Assembly: GCA_000499405.2 (NCBI GenBank)
Contig: HG738137.1
Span: 26,843,928-26,907,927, forward strand
Length of the DNA stretch: 64,000 nucleotides
From: Onchocerca volvulus
Taxonomy: Eukaryota > Nematoda > Chromadorea > Rhabditida > Onchocercidae
Direction: 5' to 3'
In this document: positions 39,082-51,930 of the stretch, piece after piece
How the letters are laid out: each line of letters begins with the position of its first letter
Numbering within the stretch: the stretch's first letter is position 1
Position numbers and translations under genes: made by a program
Notes under the pieces: generated by a model
Told to the model about the DNA's origin: nothing
Database searches by the model: none
What the model saw: only the letters and a program-made list of their open reading frames with translations

Positions 39082-40814
39082 GTATGCCTTTTTCACAACA
39101 CATATTTTTTGATCCTTTCTAAAATTGTGCTACGAATTTTTTTCATTTCATTCTTTTAAAATTTGTTACATTCGAAAAGAACGGCAAAAAGATGAATGAA
39201 ATTAAACAAATGACAGCGACTAAAATTTGTTTTTAAAATGAAAAATTTGAGAAATAAAGAGATTAAAGAGCAGAATTAAATGAGCAATCAACCCTTGCGA
39301 AGAGACAAATTATGGTTTGTTTTTGAAACTGTCAGTAAAATGTAAAATTTGAAGTAAAATGAGAGGACATATGATCAAACATCGCTGAATTATATGTTAA
39401 TAATATGTGTTGAAGCAAAAAATGATAATAAATGATGAGATGAAAAAGGCGGAAAGAAAGAACTTTAAAATCAATCAAATTTATGATGTATTAAATTAAG
39501 CTTTTAATTTTTATTAAAAATTGATAATATTACAAAAATTTTACATCTTCATATCAATCTCAATTTGCAAATATTGCATACTATCATAATTTTCAAAATT
39601 GAGATTTATTTCTTTCTTTTTTTCTCTTTCAATTTGTCTTTTTTGAGTTTCAAAAAAAAAAAAAAAACAAAAAATGATATTTCTTTTCAAAAATTCAGTT
39701 ATAATTCGAAAAAAAAAGTGCAAACAATTCATGCAAAATAATAGCCAATAAATGCTTTATGCAAATTATTTTTAAAGAGAAATTTTAGAGCAAAATTTTA
39801 TATTCATCATCAAGAATCAAAGATTACTTTTCCAAAATTTGATAAGCAAATGATTGAATGAGGTGAAATAATATGATTGTTTACCGGTTAGATAAGTACC
39901 GGAAGAAAGCTCTTCAACTTTTTCATTTCATCTTTTCCGTCTATCATTTCACAAGAATATTATGCTTCTTTCAAATATACCATCAATTTTACAACTTACC
40001 TTCTTTTTTTTGCTATTTCCATCTATATTTATCAGAAGACGAGCATAGCTTCGCAAATTTTCAACTTTTTTTTCTTAATTTTGCGAAAATTTGCCATGTT
40101 CTAGCAGCTATGAATTTTTCCGGAGTTTACGTATTACCGTATGCTAGAATACACTTATTCGTTGGGGCTTAATTTCAATCGAAAAAAAAAAAAAAAAACT
40201 CAACAAATTTGCGACAAAAATCTTGCGATAGATGAAAGAATCGCTAAATAGACAACACGTATGTAAACTTATTTCGATTTTAATTTCAATTTGCTAGACT
40301 TATCAGTTGTTCCATAAATCCAATTTCAATCTTCAATACTAATCAGTTATTTTTAAATGCTTTGAAAGACGAATTGAAATTGGGATGAAGCAGAAAATTT
40401 TGCAAACAACCCGATTAAATGCTTATCTCGTTTAATCATTTCATTTACTTGTTTTTGTTATATGAGGTATTGCAATTTGAATAAGCAAAAATAAGAAGTA
40501 TAGCTAATTTTCTGAACAGAATATTATCATTTTTAAAAAATTTCAAAATTTATAAAAAAAAAAATATAAATTTTTTCGCATTTATCATCTCCTGAAGTTA
40601 TAAATAATCACTTTTTTCTATTTTCTCCAATTTAATTTGAAAGAAACAATTCACACATTTAATTAAATCATACATTTGTTAACTTGCTTCCTTCATTATT
40701 ATCTGACCGTTGTTTGTTCATTCATGTGTAATGGCATGAAGTTTTTTAAAAATAATAGGAAAGATAGACAAAGATTTGCGATGATTTTTTGATATTTTAA
40801 TTTTCTTAATCTAC

Positions 40815-40866
40815 TTCTCTCTCGCTTTCTCTCTCTCCCTCTCCCTCTCTCTCTCTCTCTTTCTCT
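40815..40866. repeat. Pyrimidine (CT)n-rich tract
   Basis: This is a nearly pure C/T tract of about 50 nt. With the G/A tract at 41104-41160 it could pair as a long hairpin. Confidence 0.9.
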
Positions 40867-41103
40867 TATTTCCAAATATCGCTAATAAATTACTAAATAC
40901 TTTTCAAACAAAATTCATATCTATTCTATTCATAATTCATTTTCACCTGTTTAAATTTCAATTTTCAAACTTCATTGTTTACTTCATTCATTCATATCAG
41001 AATATACATAATTTATTGCTATCAATAATTTTTAAGTAATTATTTCTTAAGAGGAAAATTTCATGAATTTTATTACAAACATCCGATCATATACATATAT
41101 TTC

Positions 41104-41160
41104 GAAGAGAGAGAAAAAGAAAGAGGAAGAGAGAAAAAGAGAGAGAAAGAGAGAGAGAAA
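41104..41160. repeat. Purine (GA)n-rich tract
   Basis: This is a pure G/A tract of about 57 nt (GAGAGA with AAAAAGA interruptions). It lies between two C/T tracts on the same strand. Confidence 0.9.
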
Positions 41161-41311
41161 TATGATCATCACCAAAATGAACGAAAGTTTTATGCGTCCA
41201 TTTTAAAAGTATCTTCTTGCTAAGTTTCCTCTTTGTTGCTATTTATGTTTATTGATTTTTGTTAGCTATTAGAAATCATTTTCATATCAATTTCATTCAT
41301 TACCAAGTAGT

Positions 41312-41396
41312 ATTAGTGATAGTAGTGATAATAGTGATATTGATATGATAATAGTGATAGTAGTGATATTGATATGATAGTAGTGATAATAATGAT
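41312..41396. repeat. GTGATA/TGATATTGATA minisatellite
   Basis: The phrases ATAGTAGTGATA and TGATATTGATATGATA alternate over about 85 nt, giving roughly ten GTGATA or GATA words in one orientation. Confidence 0.8.
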
Positions 41397-41624
41397 ACCA
41401 TGGATGTAAATATACACACATCACATCATACAGTCATTCATACATCTATATCCACAGTATACATTGATTTGCGATATTTAAAAGATTAGTTAAATAAATG
41501 ATATAAAAGAGAAATAATTCTGCTCATGTAATGTTCATCCATCCATTCATCCATCCGTCCTCGTTTATTAAAATTCTCGAAAAGTTTCTCATTTCATTAT
41601 TGAACTGGTTATTCATTTCTTTGT

Positions 41625-41626
41625 TT

Positions 41627-41668
<42 letters not shown>

Positions 41669-41685
41669 TCTCTTTCTCTTTCTTC
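41625..41685. repeat. Second pyrimidine (CT)n / (CTTT)n tract
   Basis: This is a C/T-only run of about 60 nt, first CT repeats and then TTTCTC steps. It is complementary in type to the G/A tract 465 nt upstream. Confidence 0.9.
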
Positions 41686-42112
41686 ATTGTAAATATTTTA
41701 CAATTTCAATTGACTAGTCTTCATATGAGATTTATTTATAACTTGATATCAATAAAATGATAATGCCCATAGATCAAAGGAAAAGATTGATGGAAGGAAG
41801 GAAGGAAAGATTGAAAAATGAACAAACTGCTTCAGATTGTTGTAATTAATGAGCATTATTTTAATATTCTTTTCAATCGTTGTTATTTAAATTTAAACTA
41901 TGCGCAATTTTAATTTAAATAGCAAGTAATGAAAAAATAGTCAACCGAGGTGGAATATCACTTTATCAAGTTTATCGATAAGAAGAAAGGCTATAAATGC
42001 TGCTATCTTGATAAATTTCAATGTAGAAGATTCGATGGGAACATATGGAACAATTTGCAATTTGTAAAAAGTTTTCATTTTATGATAAGTTTATCATTCT
42101 CTTTCTCGTGAT

Positions 42113-45100
42113 ATGATAATGAAAAATATTTTAGAAGCAACCAAAACGATTGAGCGTTGCGCTGTTTGCGGTGATTTAGCAACTGGTTTTCACTATCAAG
42201 TTGCCAGTTGTAATGGATGGTTGGTCATTCTTTTTTTTTTTTTTTTTGCAAAAATTATTTAAATTTGAATTTTTATCAAATATCAATTCCATTCAACTTA
42301 TCATATTAGAGTTTTATTAATGAGAAAAAAAAAAAAAGTTATCGTTGAAATTTATCTTTTCTTTTTTTTCCAGCAATCATTAATACTTTTTATGATTGAT
42401 TATTAAATAAAAATTGTTTGAATGATTAAATAAGTTTAAAAAATTTTCATCTAAAATAAAATATGTTTTCAAATGAATGAATAGGATTGTGCAAAATGAT
42501 TAATTAAAAAATTTGTCAAACTGATTGAAAAAAATAAAAAAAATCAAAATTTATTATTTTGTACCTTGAATTGCTTGTAACATTCCTTTAAAAGGAAAAT
42601 TAATGAGAATAATAATGGCAAATGATTATCAAGAAATTGAATGTTAATTTATTATCGAATAAATCTGAAATCGAAATAATGATAATTTCCCATTTTAGAA
42701 TGTGAATTTTTAGTGAATCAATAAACAACTAAATAACAGTTGGAAAAATAGTTTTCCATTGCAATTTCATTTGAAGGAAATTAAATAACAAATAGCAATT
42801 ATTGGAAGTTAATTTGCTCGGTCTGATTTGCAGCAAAACATTCTTCCGACGTACTTTGGTCTCTAATCGAATTTATCACTGCCACAAAAGTGGTAATTGC
42901 ACATTTGATAAAGGTGTGTTTCCTTTTCAAAGTACGTCGAATTAATAAATCATTCAAATTGTTGCCTGCTTTCTTATCATTTTTAACAATTATTTGATAA
43001 TTTATGAATCATTTTTTTTTTTTTAGAGATCTGAATCATTCTTTTCTTCATAGTGCCAATCATAGCTTATGATAGGTTACTTTTTTCATCGAACCCTTTT
43101 AAATGAAAGAAATTTTTAAAATTATTATTCAAAAAATGATTTCAAATATTCGAACAGACTGATCAAAATTAACAAATCAAACAATTGGCATTGAGAAATT
43201 TGATATTTTGACGTATTCAACTTCTTCTTGTCTCGCTAATATCTATCTATCCGATATATTGCATTTCATCACTAATTTTTTTGCAAATACTTTTTTTTCT
43301 TTCCGCGAAAAATTTTTTTTTCCCTAAAAAAAAAAAAAAAAACACTTGCTTCAAATTGACATTTCAATCAAAATTTGAGAGAAAAAAAAAAAGAAAATGA
43401 CTGCAAGCAAAGAATATATATAATGTTCAATATTTCAAATTCCAAATTTTAATTCAAATTTTGAATTATTTCAAATTTAATTAGATAAAAATTTTAATAA
43501 AATTTAGATATGAGATGTGCATGTCGAGCTTGCAGATTTGATAAATGTGTCGCAGTTGGTATGAATCCAAAAGGTTTTTTTTCTTTTTTTTCCTTTTTTT
43601 CTTTTTTTTTTTTGATATAATTCAATTCCAGTGATTTTTGAATGTTTTTTAACATCAATAATCGATGATGAAGTATTCTTTTTTTTTTGTTTTTTTTCTA
43701 ATAATTTTTGTTCAAAATGTTTTTAAAAATTTCAGCAATTCAGTGTAATCGTACAGGACGTTTGTCATTTGCACAAGAAACTCCAACCTCATCTACCTCA
43801 TTCTATCCTTACTTTGAATCTGATATACCTCAGCAACAGCTCTCAACTTCAAATAGTATGGAGAAGGAGCTCTGTTGTTTACTTCCTCAAACTACAGATT
43901 CCAATCGTAAACGTTCATCAACAAGTCCAGACAGTGAATCAGCTTCTAAACGAGCTTATACTATTTCTGCACTTCTTGATTTTCCTGAATCTGAAACCAT
44001 ATCGACGACAGATGAAAATTCTAGGTGAATATTTCTTTCACCAGAATATATCAAAGATGCCTTCAAGATGGACCTATAGACGAATTTTATGAATTATCAC
44101 ATTTTATTTTGCCATTCAAATTTGCCAAATATGCCTTCAAATGGATTAAATTATAGCATTCTATCTATTTTTTTTTTTCACTGAAATACAATCAAAATGG
44201 AAATATTGATTAAGCGAATAAGAAGATGACAAGAAATAGTGATAAAAAAGATGCGAATAAGAGAAATCAAAGAGAGATTACTTCTAACTTTCAAATATCG
44301 ATTGAAAGAGTAATTTGTTGTTATTTACAGATTCAGATGTACAAAGACAGATGTACCATCAACAACAACTACTAATGTTATCTCTAGCATTCATGATGCC
44401 GTTGGAAAGTACTATTCTATTTCGGAGAAACATGAAAGAGTTAGTTTCATCAGATTCGTTGTTCTCTGAAATTGATGAAAAATTGAATTGAAAAAAATTT
44501 TTTTTTTTTTAAAACAATGATTGGACGAATTTTAAATTAATTTCCTGTTTTGCAAAAATTAGTCATCGAATTCATTATGTTTGAAATTGGCTGTTATCTC
44601 CAATTTCCAGACTCTAAATTCCTTCAAAAATTTATTCAAAAATGGCCTACTTTTACAGTTGATTTTGCATCTTATTCGAGCACAAGAGATTATCAATGCA
44701 TGGTTAGATCCGGAAAAATGCGACACTTCCGTTTCGATTCTTGATTTGCTAACACGACCATCCATTGTGACAGCTAAATATCCGATCAAATATTTTAATG
44801 AGAAAGTAAGCGCTCAAAATGTTTCATTTTAAGTTCATTACAAATCGCAAAAATGAAGAAAAAAATTATTTATACTGTAACTTGTTTGGTAGTCAAACTC
44901 TCTCTCTCTCTTTGACTACAAAATTTGTAAAATAATTTTTTGACAATCAGAATTTTATTTTTTCCATCAAATTTTCCAAATCATTTCTATGATCTACATC
45001 AGTTTAATTATTTGTAAAATAAATAATTCGAAAACTTTCTCCTCTCTTATTCTTTCCTAAAAATTTTTCAGTTAATTTCATTTTTTTTTTCTTTTTTTTT

Positions 45101-46280
45101 TTAAGTATGGAATTTATTAGATTGATTTCTGTAACGATATACTGTATTTAGTATGAGAATCAATCCAGCACTGGTCCAGGAGCGATGTTGAATCAAAAGT
45201 TAGAGATTACTGTAGAATATGCCAAAACATTCGAATCTTTCCAATGGATGCCAATTCAGGATAAGGTTTTTCTTTATTTAATTCCATTTCTTATAATTCT
45301 TTGATTATATTTTGTTTATTAAAATATTAATTTTCTTCAACCTTCATTTATAGATATTGCTACTACGCGATGTTGTATTTGTGTTAATTTTATTGGAAAC
45401 TGCTTATAAAAGATCGATTTCCAAAAGTACATCTGTTCTGAATCACAGAAATGAAAGAGAAAGACAGTAAGATTTCTTCTACTTTTTGGATTTTAATTTT
45501 ATTAAAATAAAAAATAAAAAATAAATAAAAAATTGAAATTTGAGGAAATATTCAAGCTATTCATTCACAATCATTCTTCTTTCATTTGATAATTTTATTA
45601 GATCAGTGGAGGAAAATATGGGAATGTCAATGATAATAGAAAGTTTTAACAGAGCAAATCTAGATAAGAAGGAATTCCTATTACTCAAAGCGATCGCTTT
45701 TATGCATTCTGGTAAGTTTTCATTTTAAATTTTATCAGCCAATATAAAGATAGAATTCAAAATATCTATCCAATTTTCTCATTGTTTTGTCTTACAAATT
45801 TTCCAATTATTACCTAAAAATTATGTAAAATCAATGGCAATTCGTCTATTGCAAATCTAATTTACAAAAATTTTATTCAAATCAATTCAAAAAAAAATTA
45901 ATTAATTAATTTTTCAGAATGTTCCGGTTTAACACCGAATAGTTACAGACAATTGTCATGCCAACGACAACTAATTTTGGATACATTATTTAACTATATG
46001 ATGTCCAAGTATGTTTTTATTTTTGTTCGAATTTTAAAAATGTCTGAATGAAAATTTCCAATTCAATTTTCGATTATATTTTAAGTCTTAATTAGTCATC
46101 TGATTTAAGTACAATTATAGACACGAGAAACATGGCCCGGTACGTTTTGGTCATGCATTATCGGTATTGTGGTCCGTATACGAGGCGACAAATTCCTATG
46201 TGGAAAGCTTGATGGATATGGATTTAAAGCCACTTACCACAGAATTATTAGCTAATAAATTGCCAGAATTTCTAACATAA
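42113..46280 (+). CDS. Nuclear hormone receptor, nematode supplementary (SupNR) type
   Basis: A ligand-regulated or orphan transcription factor acting in the nucleus. Exons: 42113-42219, 42834-42913, 43508-43573, 43736-44024, 44331-44439, 44611-44805 (or from 44659), 45152-45265, 45354-45466, 45602-45711, 45918-46008, 46121-46280, giving 477 residues from this ATG. The first zinc finger has CAVC..CNGC with P-box CNGCKTFFRR, the nematode-expanded NR signature. The second has C-x5-C-x9-C-x2-C ending CRFDKCVAVGMNP. A Ser/Thr-rich hinge (exon 43736) leads to a helical ligand-binding domain (VEYAKTFESFQWMP, VFVLILLETAYKR, RQLILDTLFNYMMS). An intron splits the codon of the last P-box cysteine. Two in-frame acceptors (44610, 44658) make the start of exon 6 ambiguous. 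I cannot name an orthologue. The true N-terminus may instead come from 39024-39081 spliced to 42135. Confidence 0.92.
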
Positions 46281-47841
46281 TTTTGTATATTTTGTACATG
46301 AACTTTTACTTCTCTTTATTTAATTTCTTTCTTATTTTACTAACTTTATCATAGTATTTCAACTAGCGATTTAAAGTCTCATTGTCTAATTTATACATAT
46401 GTATAATATATATACATATATATATATGTATATATATATATAGCACGTTGGCGCACTTCTTTTTCCAATTTTAAAATTATCCAATATAATACAAAAATAA
46501 AAATCTTCAAACCAAGAAAACTGATTAAAATTCTTTAAACTAATATTCTATAATGAGAAGTTGAAAAGCAATTTGAATTAATTAAGCAAGCATCTTTTCG
46601 AAAAAAAAACCTTTCAAACTTGTTTTTAATCATAAATTTTAAAAAACTATCAGAGTTCAAGAATATTTCACACGTCCATATTCATCACCCTGCGAAAACA
46701 ATCTTTCAAAAATCACTTTGCCCCTTTACTATCCCTAAGCTAGCGTTCAGAAATCACCGCTAACTAATAATAGCTCATTGAGCTTTGAAGATAATTCCCA
46801 GAAATCTGATAAGCTCAAATAAATTATACTATCATAGCTAAGCAGTAAGTTTTTTATAATTAGCAGTGTTTTTATATTTATGTAAAGTTCACTTCACCCT
46901 CTATTGTATCACGACGTAATAGCCGATCCGTATATATATAACTTGATTTCACATAGCGCACCTTACCGAATGCATATTCTCTTGGTAAATAAAACTTCTG
47001 CTGATTGATTGACATGTAAATTGTACATTTTGGCAAACGAATGTGAAATCAAAGACAGAGTTATCAGCTGTTTTGACGATTTAGGCTTCAATTCTCAGCT
47101 AAGATATGGAGCGGCTATCTGTTTTCTGATTTAAAACGAAAAAAAAAAAGAAGAAAACCACAATTTTTTATATTTCTTGCATCTAAATATAATGGCATTT
47201 CTATTCATGAAAGTCAAGAAAAACCAGTCTCTTGAAAACTTCGGTAGAAAAAACCAACGCCCAATTCAACAAAGAAATTTATCATATGCCAAAACAACCA
47301 AAAAATTTTAGTAGACAACAGAACCACATAACAAAGAATAAATCCAAAAATAAACGGATCACAATAAGAAATGAATCGACCAAAGTACAACTGTAATAAT
47401 TATCTTCATCAACATTAATAAGATTCTCTACAAAATTTCCAGTCAGATTCATAGAAATCTGCTTCAAAAATAAAAATCTAAACTATATATAAAGTGATAA
47501 GCGTAGAAAAACGCAAAAAATTTTACTACTGATACTACTAGGATTTATCAATTTAAAAACAAATATAATATAACTGGTAACTGAACTATGCTTAACACCG
47601 GTCAATGTTAAAAAATCTTATCAAAATCGACCACACTCAAGGGATGTCTGTGCTTCAGCTTAATGATTAAAAGATAGTAAACAAGATTTTTCATAAAATC
47701 ATTACATTTAATTTAAATTTCACACGTTGACACATTTTAAAAAGATAGAGAGATTTTGGGTAATTTAAACAGCAAGCTGAATCATTATTTAAATCGAAAG
47801 AAAAAAGTTGAGGTGAATAAAACTCCGATGAATATCGGCAC
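46281..47841. other. Intergenic space between convergent genes, with receptor 3' UTR
   Basis: AATAAA signals at 46496, about 46818 and 46985 could end the receptor mRNA. A short (TA)n tract lies at 46401-46443. The slightly GC-richer piece at 46.70-47.00 kb has no coding frame I can support. Confidence 0.55.
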
Positions 47842-50800
47842 CTATGCGTCATTATCTCGTACTAAAACAACCACTGACTTCTCGAAACCACAGTCCTGAA
47901 ACGTCGGAATATTTGTTGGATCCTGCACTATTCCAAATTCACGATACCATTCGGGTGCACAATTGAGTTGTTTTCTGGGATAACTTGAAAGCAGCGTAAG
48001 ATTTGGTGGACAATTTTCGTGAGCCAAGGTTGCGTTGAACAACAGCTATAAACAAGTATATCATAAAACAAGGCGAAACTAGAAAATTTATAAACCATTT
48101 AAAAAAAGTCTCCTTATAATTAAAATAAATAAAAATAAATCCTTACAGGGACGAAAATAAAATTCAACAAAAAAATAAAAAAAAAAAGTTGGATATAATC
48201 AGCGATTATAATTTACTTGTTACTAAAAAATGCTACATTTAAAAATGTCACATGTTATGAAAGTCTAAAAAATCTGATAGAAGAATGCAAAAAAATTAAC
48301 CTCGAGACTATTTGTAACATCAAACCGCCTTTCAAAGCGTTCGCCATTAGGAAATCGTACACTTACTCGAATACAATCAGGCGCTTGCGATTCCGGCGGC
48401 AATTCACTCGCCAGTTTCATTCTTATAGCATCTAATTTCTGAATGATGGAAATGGTATGAAGTTTACAAATAATTATTATGATAAAATCAAATTTAAGTT
48501 AGGTTAGATAATTTGAAATCAGTCGAGTAATTAATATTTACTGAATTAAAACGAAAAACTATTAAGTAATATTAAAATTATTTTTGTTGGCATCTTCGTT
48601 TTTTGCTTGTATCATCAAATAAACATTTCTTTCTGAAAATCGAAGATTTCTTCTACATGACAGAACAGTAGCCACTGCTTCATGACTAATCCTTTTCTGC
48701 TTCAGAAAAATGTATGACCAATTATGAACCAATACTGAAAAGTCAACGGAGTAATCGTTCTCTAATCATTATTCTTATCTGCGATAGCCGCTACGGTAAA
48801 TACATCTACTATTTTAAAATATCATTGTTTTAAATCCCTATAATTAATGATATATTGTAAATGAAACAAAATTACTTCTTTCTTTTCTTGTTCCTTCTTT
48901 TTCTCTTCCGCTTTTTTCATTTCAGCCATTTTTCGCTCACTCTCCACTCTTCTCCTCTCATTTAGACGTGCTCGATCAGCTGCCAAACTACGTTGATAAT
49001 CCGATTCTTGCTCACGCAGAATGCGATTGTTCACTTCACGTTGATGTCTAGTAATAATGAACAATATAATGCTTCGTGTTTGAAAATTTATTAAGGGAAA
49101 ATTTATTAGAAATCTACCTCTCATTTCTTATAGCATCCAAATAACTGCGATTTTCATCAATTGACGTTTGAATTGTGAAAAGCATCGGTTCAAGTTCATA
49201 TTCACCTTCCAATCGTAATACCTACAATAATATCAGTCAGAAATTTTGAAAATTTCTGGACAAGATTTATTTCAGCATAATCTTCATTCATCACCCAAAC
49301 ATTTTCGCATGAAATAAATTGTAAATACGGGACTATAGACAAATTGTTGCGAAAAAAAACAAAAGATAGGTTTGGAAACAGATATATCCAACCAAAATAA
49401 CTAGATATACATTATTTGAATCGCTTACATTTATCATAAAAGCATTTTCTATAAAATGTTAAACGACATTAATAAAACCTCTTCAATAAATGTTTCAACA
49501 ATTTTGAAACTTACTAGAACCATTCGCGTTTCACGCATACAAAGTAATCCAAGAAATGGATATGTGTTCTCTCGAAGAGCCATAGATACTGCAAAATTGA
49601 AAGGAGAAAAAACTGATAAGGATAAACGATGAAATATCATCGAATAGTCATAAAACCATTTGACAAAAATGATGGGAACAACTATAACAGCCATAATTGT
49701 GCTTGAATGTACAAACTATTCAAAGTGAAACATCTGAGTATCAGGTCAAGAAAATTAAAATATTACCTTTGTAACCTTCTTGACTACGCACAGATACACC
49801 CCACAGAAGAATATCATTCCGATCCAGAAACTGTTTCATTTGATAACTGAGTAATGTTTCGCGGACAAAACGATCACAAGATTCATGTGATGGATTGTGC
49901 AAATAAACAATCATGAAACGCAATGAATTTTTGCATTCATTTATGGCCTGAAAGAAAGCATATGCTAGTCGTTTTTCCAAGTGCTGACAGTGAACTCGGA
50001 AAATTTCTGCAATTTTGAAATCGTTCTGTATGGGGAATTGATTGGGATTAGTAAACTATTTTTTTTTTCTCTGGAAATTGATTTAAAGATTTCTATCTAA
50101 AAATTCTCAAATCATTAAACTGAACTAAAGAACACTCTTAACCATTAATCAATAATAACTAACATCATCATATGATCCATTGAAGAAGAGAATTCCATTA
50201 GTGGAACCACCAAAACGAGCGTTGAATTCATCGATAAAATGTCGTACATCACCTCTCGAATCAGCAACTGCTAGTGGCGGTGCTCGGAACAATGACCCTT
50301 AATTGATATAATTACACATCTATTTTTGTCATTTCTTATTACTGAATAATAATACGTGTCTTTGAGGGTTTATTCGAAAGTTATGGCAAGAAAAAAATGA
50401 GACTTATAAACATTACAGCTTCATGTACTAACATTCTTCAATTTTTCTAAATAAGCAGAATCTTTTAAACTACTGAAAAGTAGAAAGAATTTTTTGATTT
50501 ACATACATATGAAACTGAGAAGATCGAACAAGCTTTGATAAACAATAAAGAATGGAAGTTTGATGATTGTAATGGTCCATTCAAACCAAGTTTGTGGAAC
50601 TGGAGAACGTCTCCTCAACGGCACTTTTACACGAGGCGAAGATGAGTGCTGATTTGTAGTTCTAAAAAATATAAAGCTAAAAATTTTTAATTAATTTATC
50701 TGCTTTTTTTTGCATATATAGTGGTCCAAAAAGAATTTTTCTTATTTATTAGTGATTCAACATAATTTAGTGTGACTAGTTCATTTGAAATAGTACCATT

Positions 50801-51918
50801 TAATTTAGTTATAAATGGTTCACTTGAAATATTATCATTTATCTAAGAATTCGAAAAAAAGGAATTACTGTGAAGTTGACGGTTCATTCACTTGCACATG
50901 CCTATGTCTCAATTCGTTCTCTGCGTTTAATACATTTTGTTCTTCTTCTTCCTCCAACCGTCCGCCAGTCTGGAATTGAAATATAGGTTGTATAAAATGG
51001 GAGGTGAAAAAAAGTGTAAAATTAACATAGCAATAAAAGAAAATAAATTTCATAGATCGGCTAATAAACTTAATACATCGATAATTTATTTATCGGGATA
51101 AATTTGTTTTACATGATGGCTAAAAAAGAGAAGCATGAAATTTCATCCTAATGAATTTAGATTCGGAAAACATAAAATCTAGAAAACAAATTTCTTGGAA
51201 GCAACTAAAAAACAAATTTTCATTTGGCAGCAAATGAAAATGAGATGTCAATGATTCTTGAACTTACATGGAAGAAATGCTGGACTGCAGCCTCCAAATT
51301 CCAATTGTTGTAAACTAAGAAATCTTTTGCTAACTTTTCATCTACTGCACATACTTCCTACAACAAATGTTAACCTTATAACATATGATGTCTAATATTT
51401 CTCATTATATCAGTGGTTATGAAACAAGGAAGATAAATATGCATTATAGAAATCTAAATGATGTCTAATTTTCTTTATTTTAAATCATGATAAGCTTTTA
51501 AGCTTTTTGGACATATTAAAAAGAACATATTAAGTGTTTAATTAATTTGAATGACAAGTTAGTTTTGAAACATTATAAGCAAAAACATACAGTAGACTCA
51601 AGCAATTTCCAACCTATCTTTGCAACAAAAAAATAAATAAATATGGAATTCCAGGATTGCCAGTAATTTAATAAAATTTAATGATCAATGATGTTGATGA
51701 AGAAAGAATAAAATGAAGTGTAGCGCAAATATTCTTAATCTGTCACTCCCGAATCCATTTCATGGCTACGAAAGATCATTCCAGTAAGAAGTTAAACTAC
51801 CATGATTTTTATAAAAATTATTCCTTCTCTAAAGTACTCCCTAGCAAGTACTTAACATGTCATGAACCTTGAAACTGTTGATGGAATTCACATATTCTTC
51901 GCTGTCTTCCGCTGCCAT
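47842..51918 (-). CDS. FAF2/UBXD8-like UBX-domain p97/VCP adaptor
   Basis: In animals FAF2/UBXD8 sits in ER or lipid-droplet membrane through a hydrophobic hairpin and recruits p97/VCP to ubiquitinated ERAD substrates. Eleven exons join in frame to 493 residues: 51868-51918, 51268-51357, 50869-50969, 50507-50661, 50164-50297, 49767-50025, 49515-49588, 49118-49221, 48876-49047, 48301-48438, 47842-48045. Domains in order: a UBA (NNWNLEAAVQHFF, 1-47); an acidic linker; a hairpin (WTITIIKLPFFIVYQSLFDL, about 108-127); a thioredoxin-like UAS region (SLRFMIVYLHNPSH, LRENTYPFLGLL); a charged coiled coil from exon 48876; and a UBX domain with RFPNGERFERRF and the p97-contact Pro-Arg in SSYPRKQ. Human FAF2 is about 445 residues; the excess is mostly in linkers. 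FAF1 is excluded by the single hairpin and the domain order. An acceptor lies 3 nt before the ATG. Confidence 0.92.
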
Positions 51919-51930
51919 TTTCTAAACAGT
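51919..51930 (-). promoter_or_regulatory. Probable trans-splice acceptor of the FAF2-like gene
   Basis: ACTGTTTAG on the minus strand ends at 51922, leaving only AAA before the ATG at 51918. An exon this short ahead of a confident start codon is the usual nematode SL1 arrangement. Confidence 0.6.

Noticed and set aside
39873..40172. 99-codon plus-strand frame rich in Phe/Tyr/His
   Set aside because: AT-biased composition with poly(T) runs, no splice signals or recognisable motif; likely chance.
43769..44092. 107-residue plus-strand frame overlapping the receptor hinge
   Set aside because: It is the +1 shadow of exon 43736-44024, whose frame continues correctly into the flanking exons.
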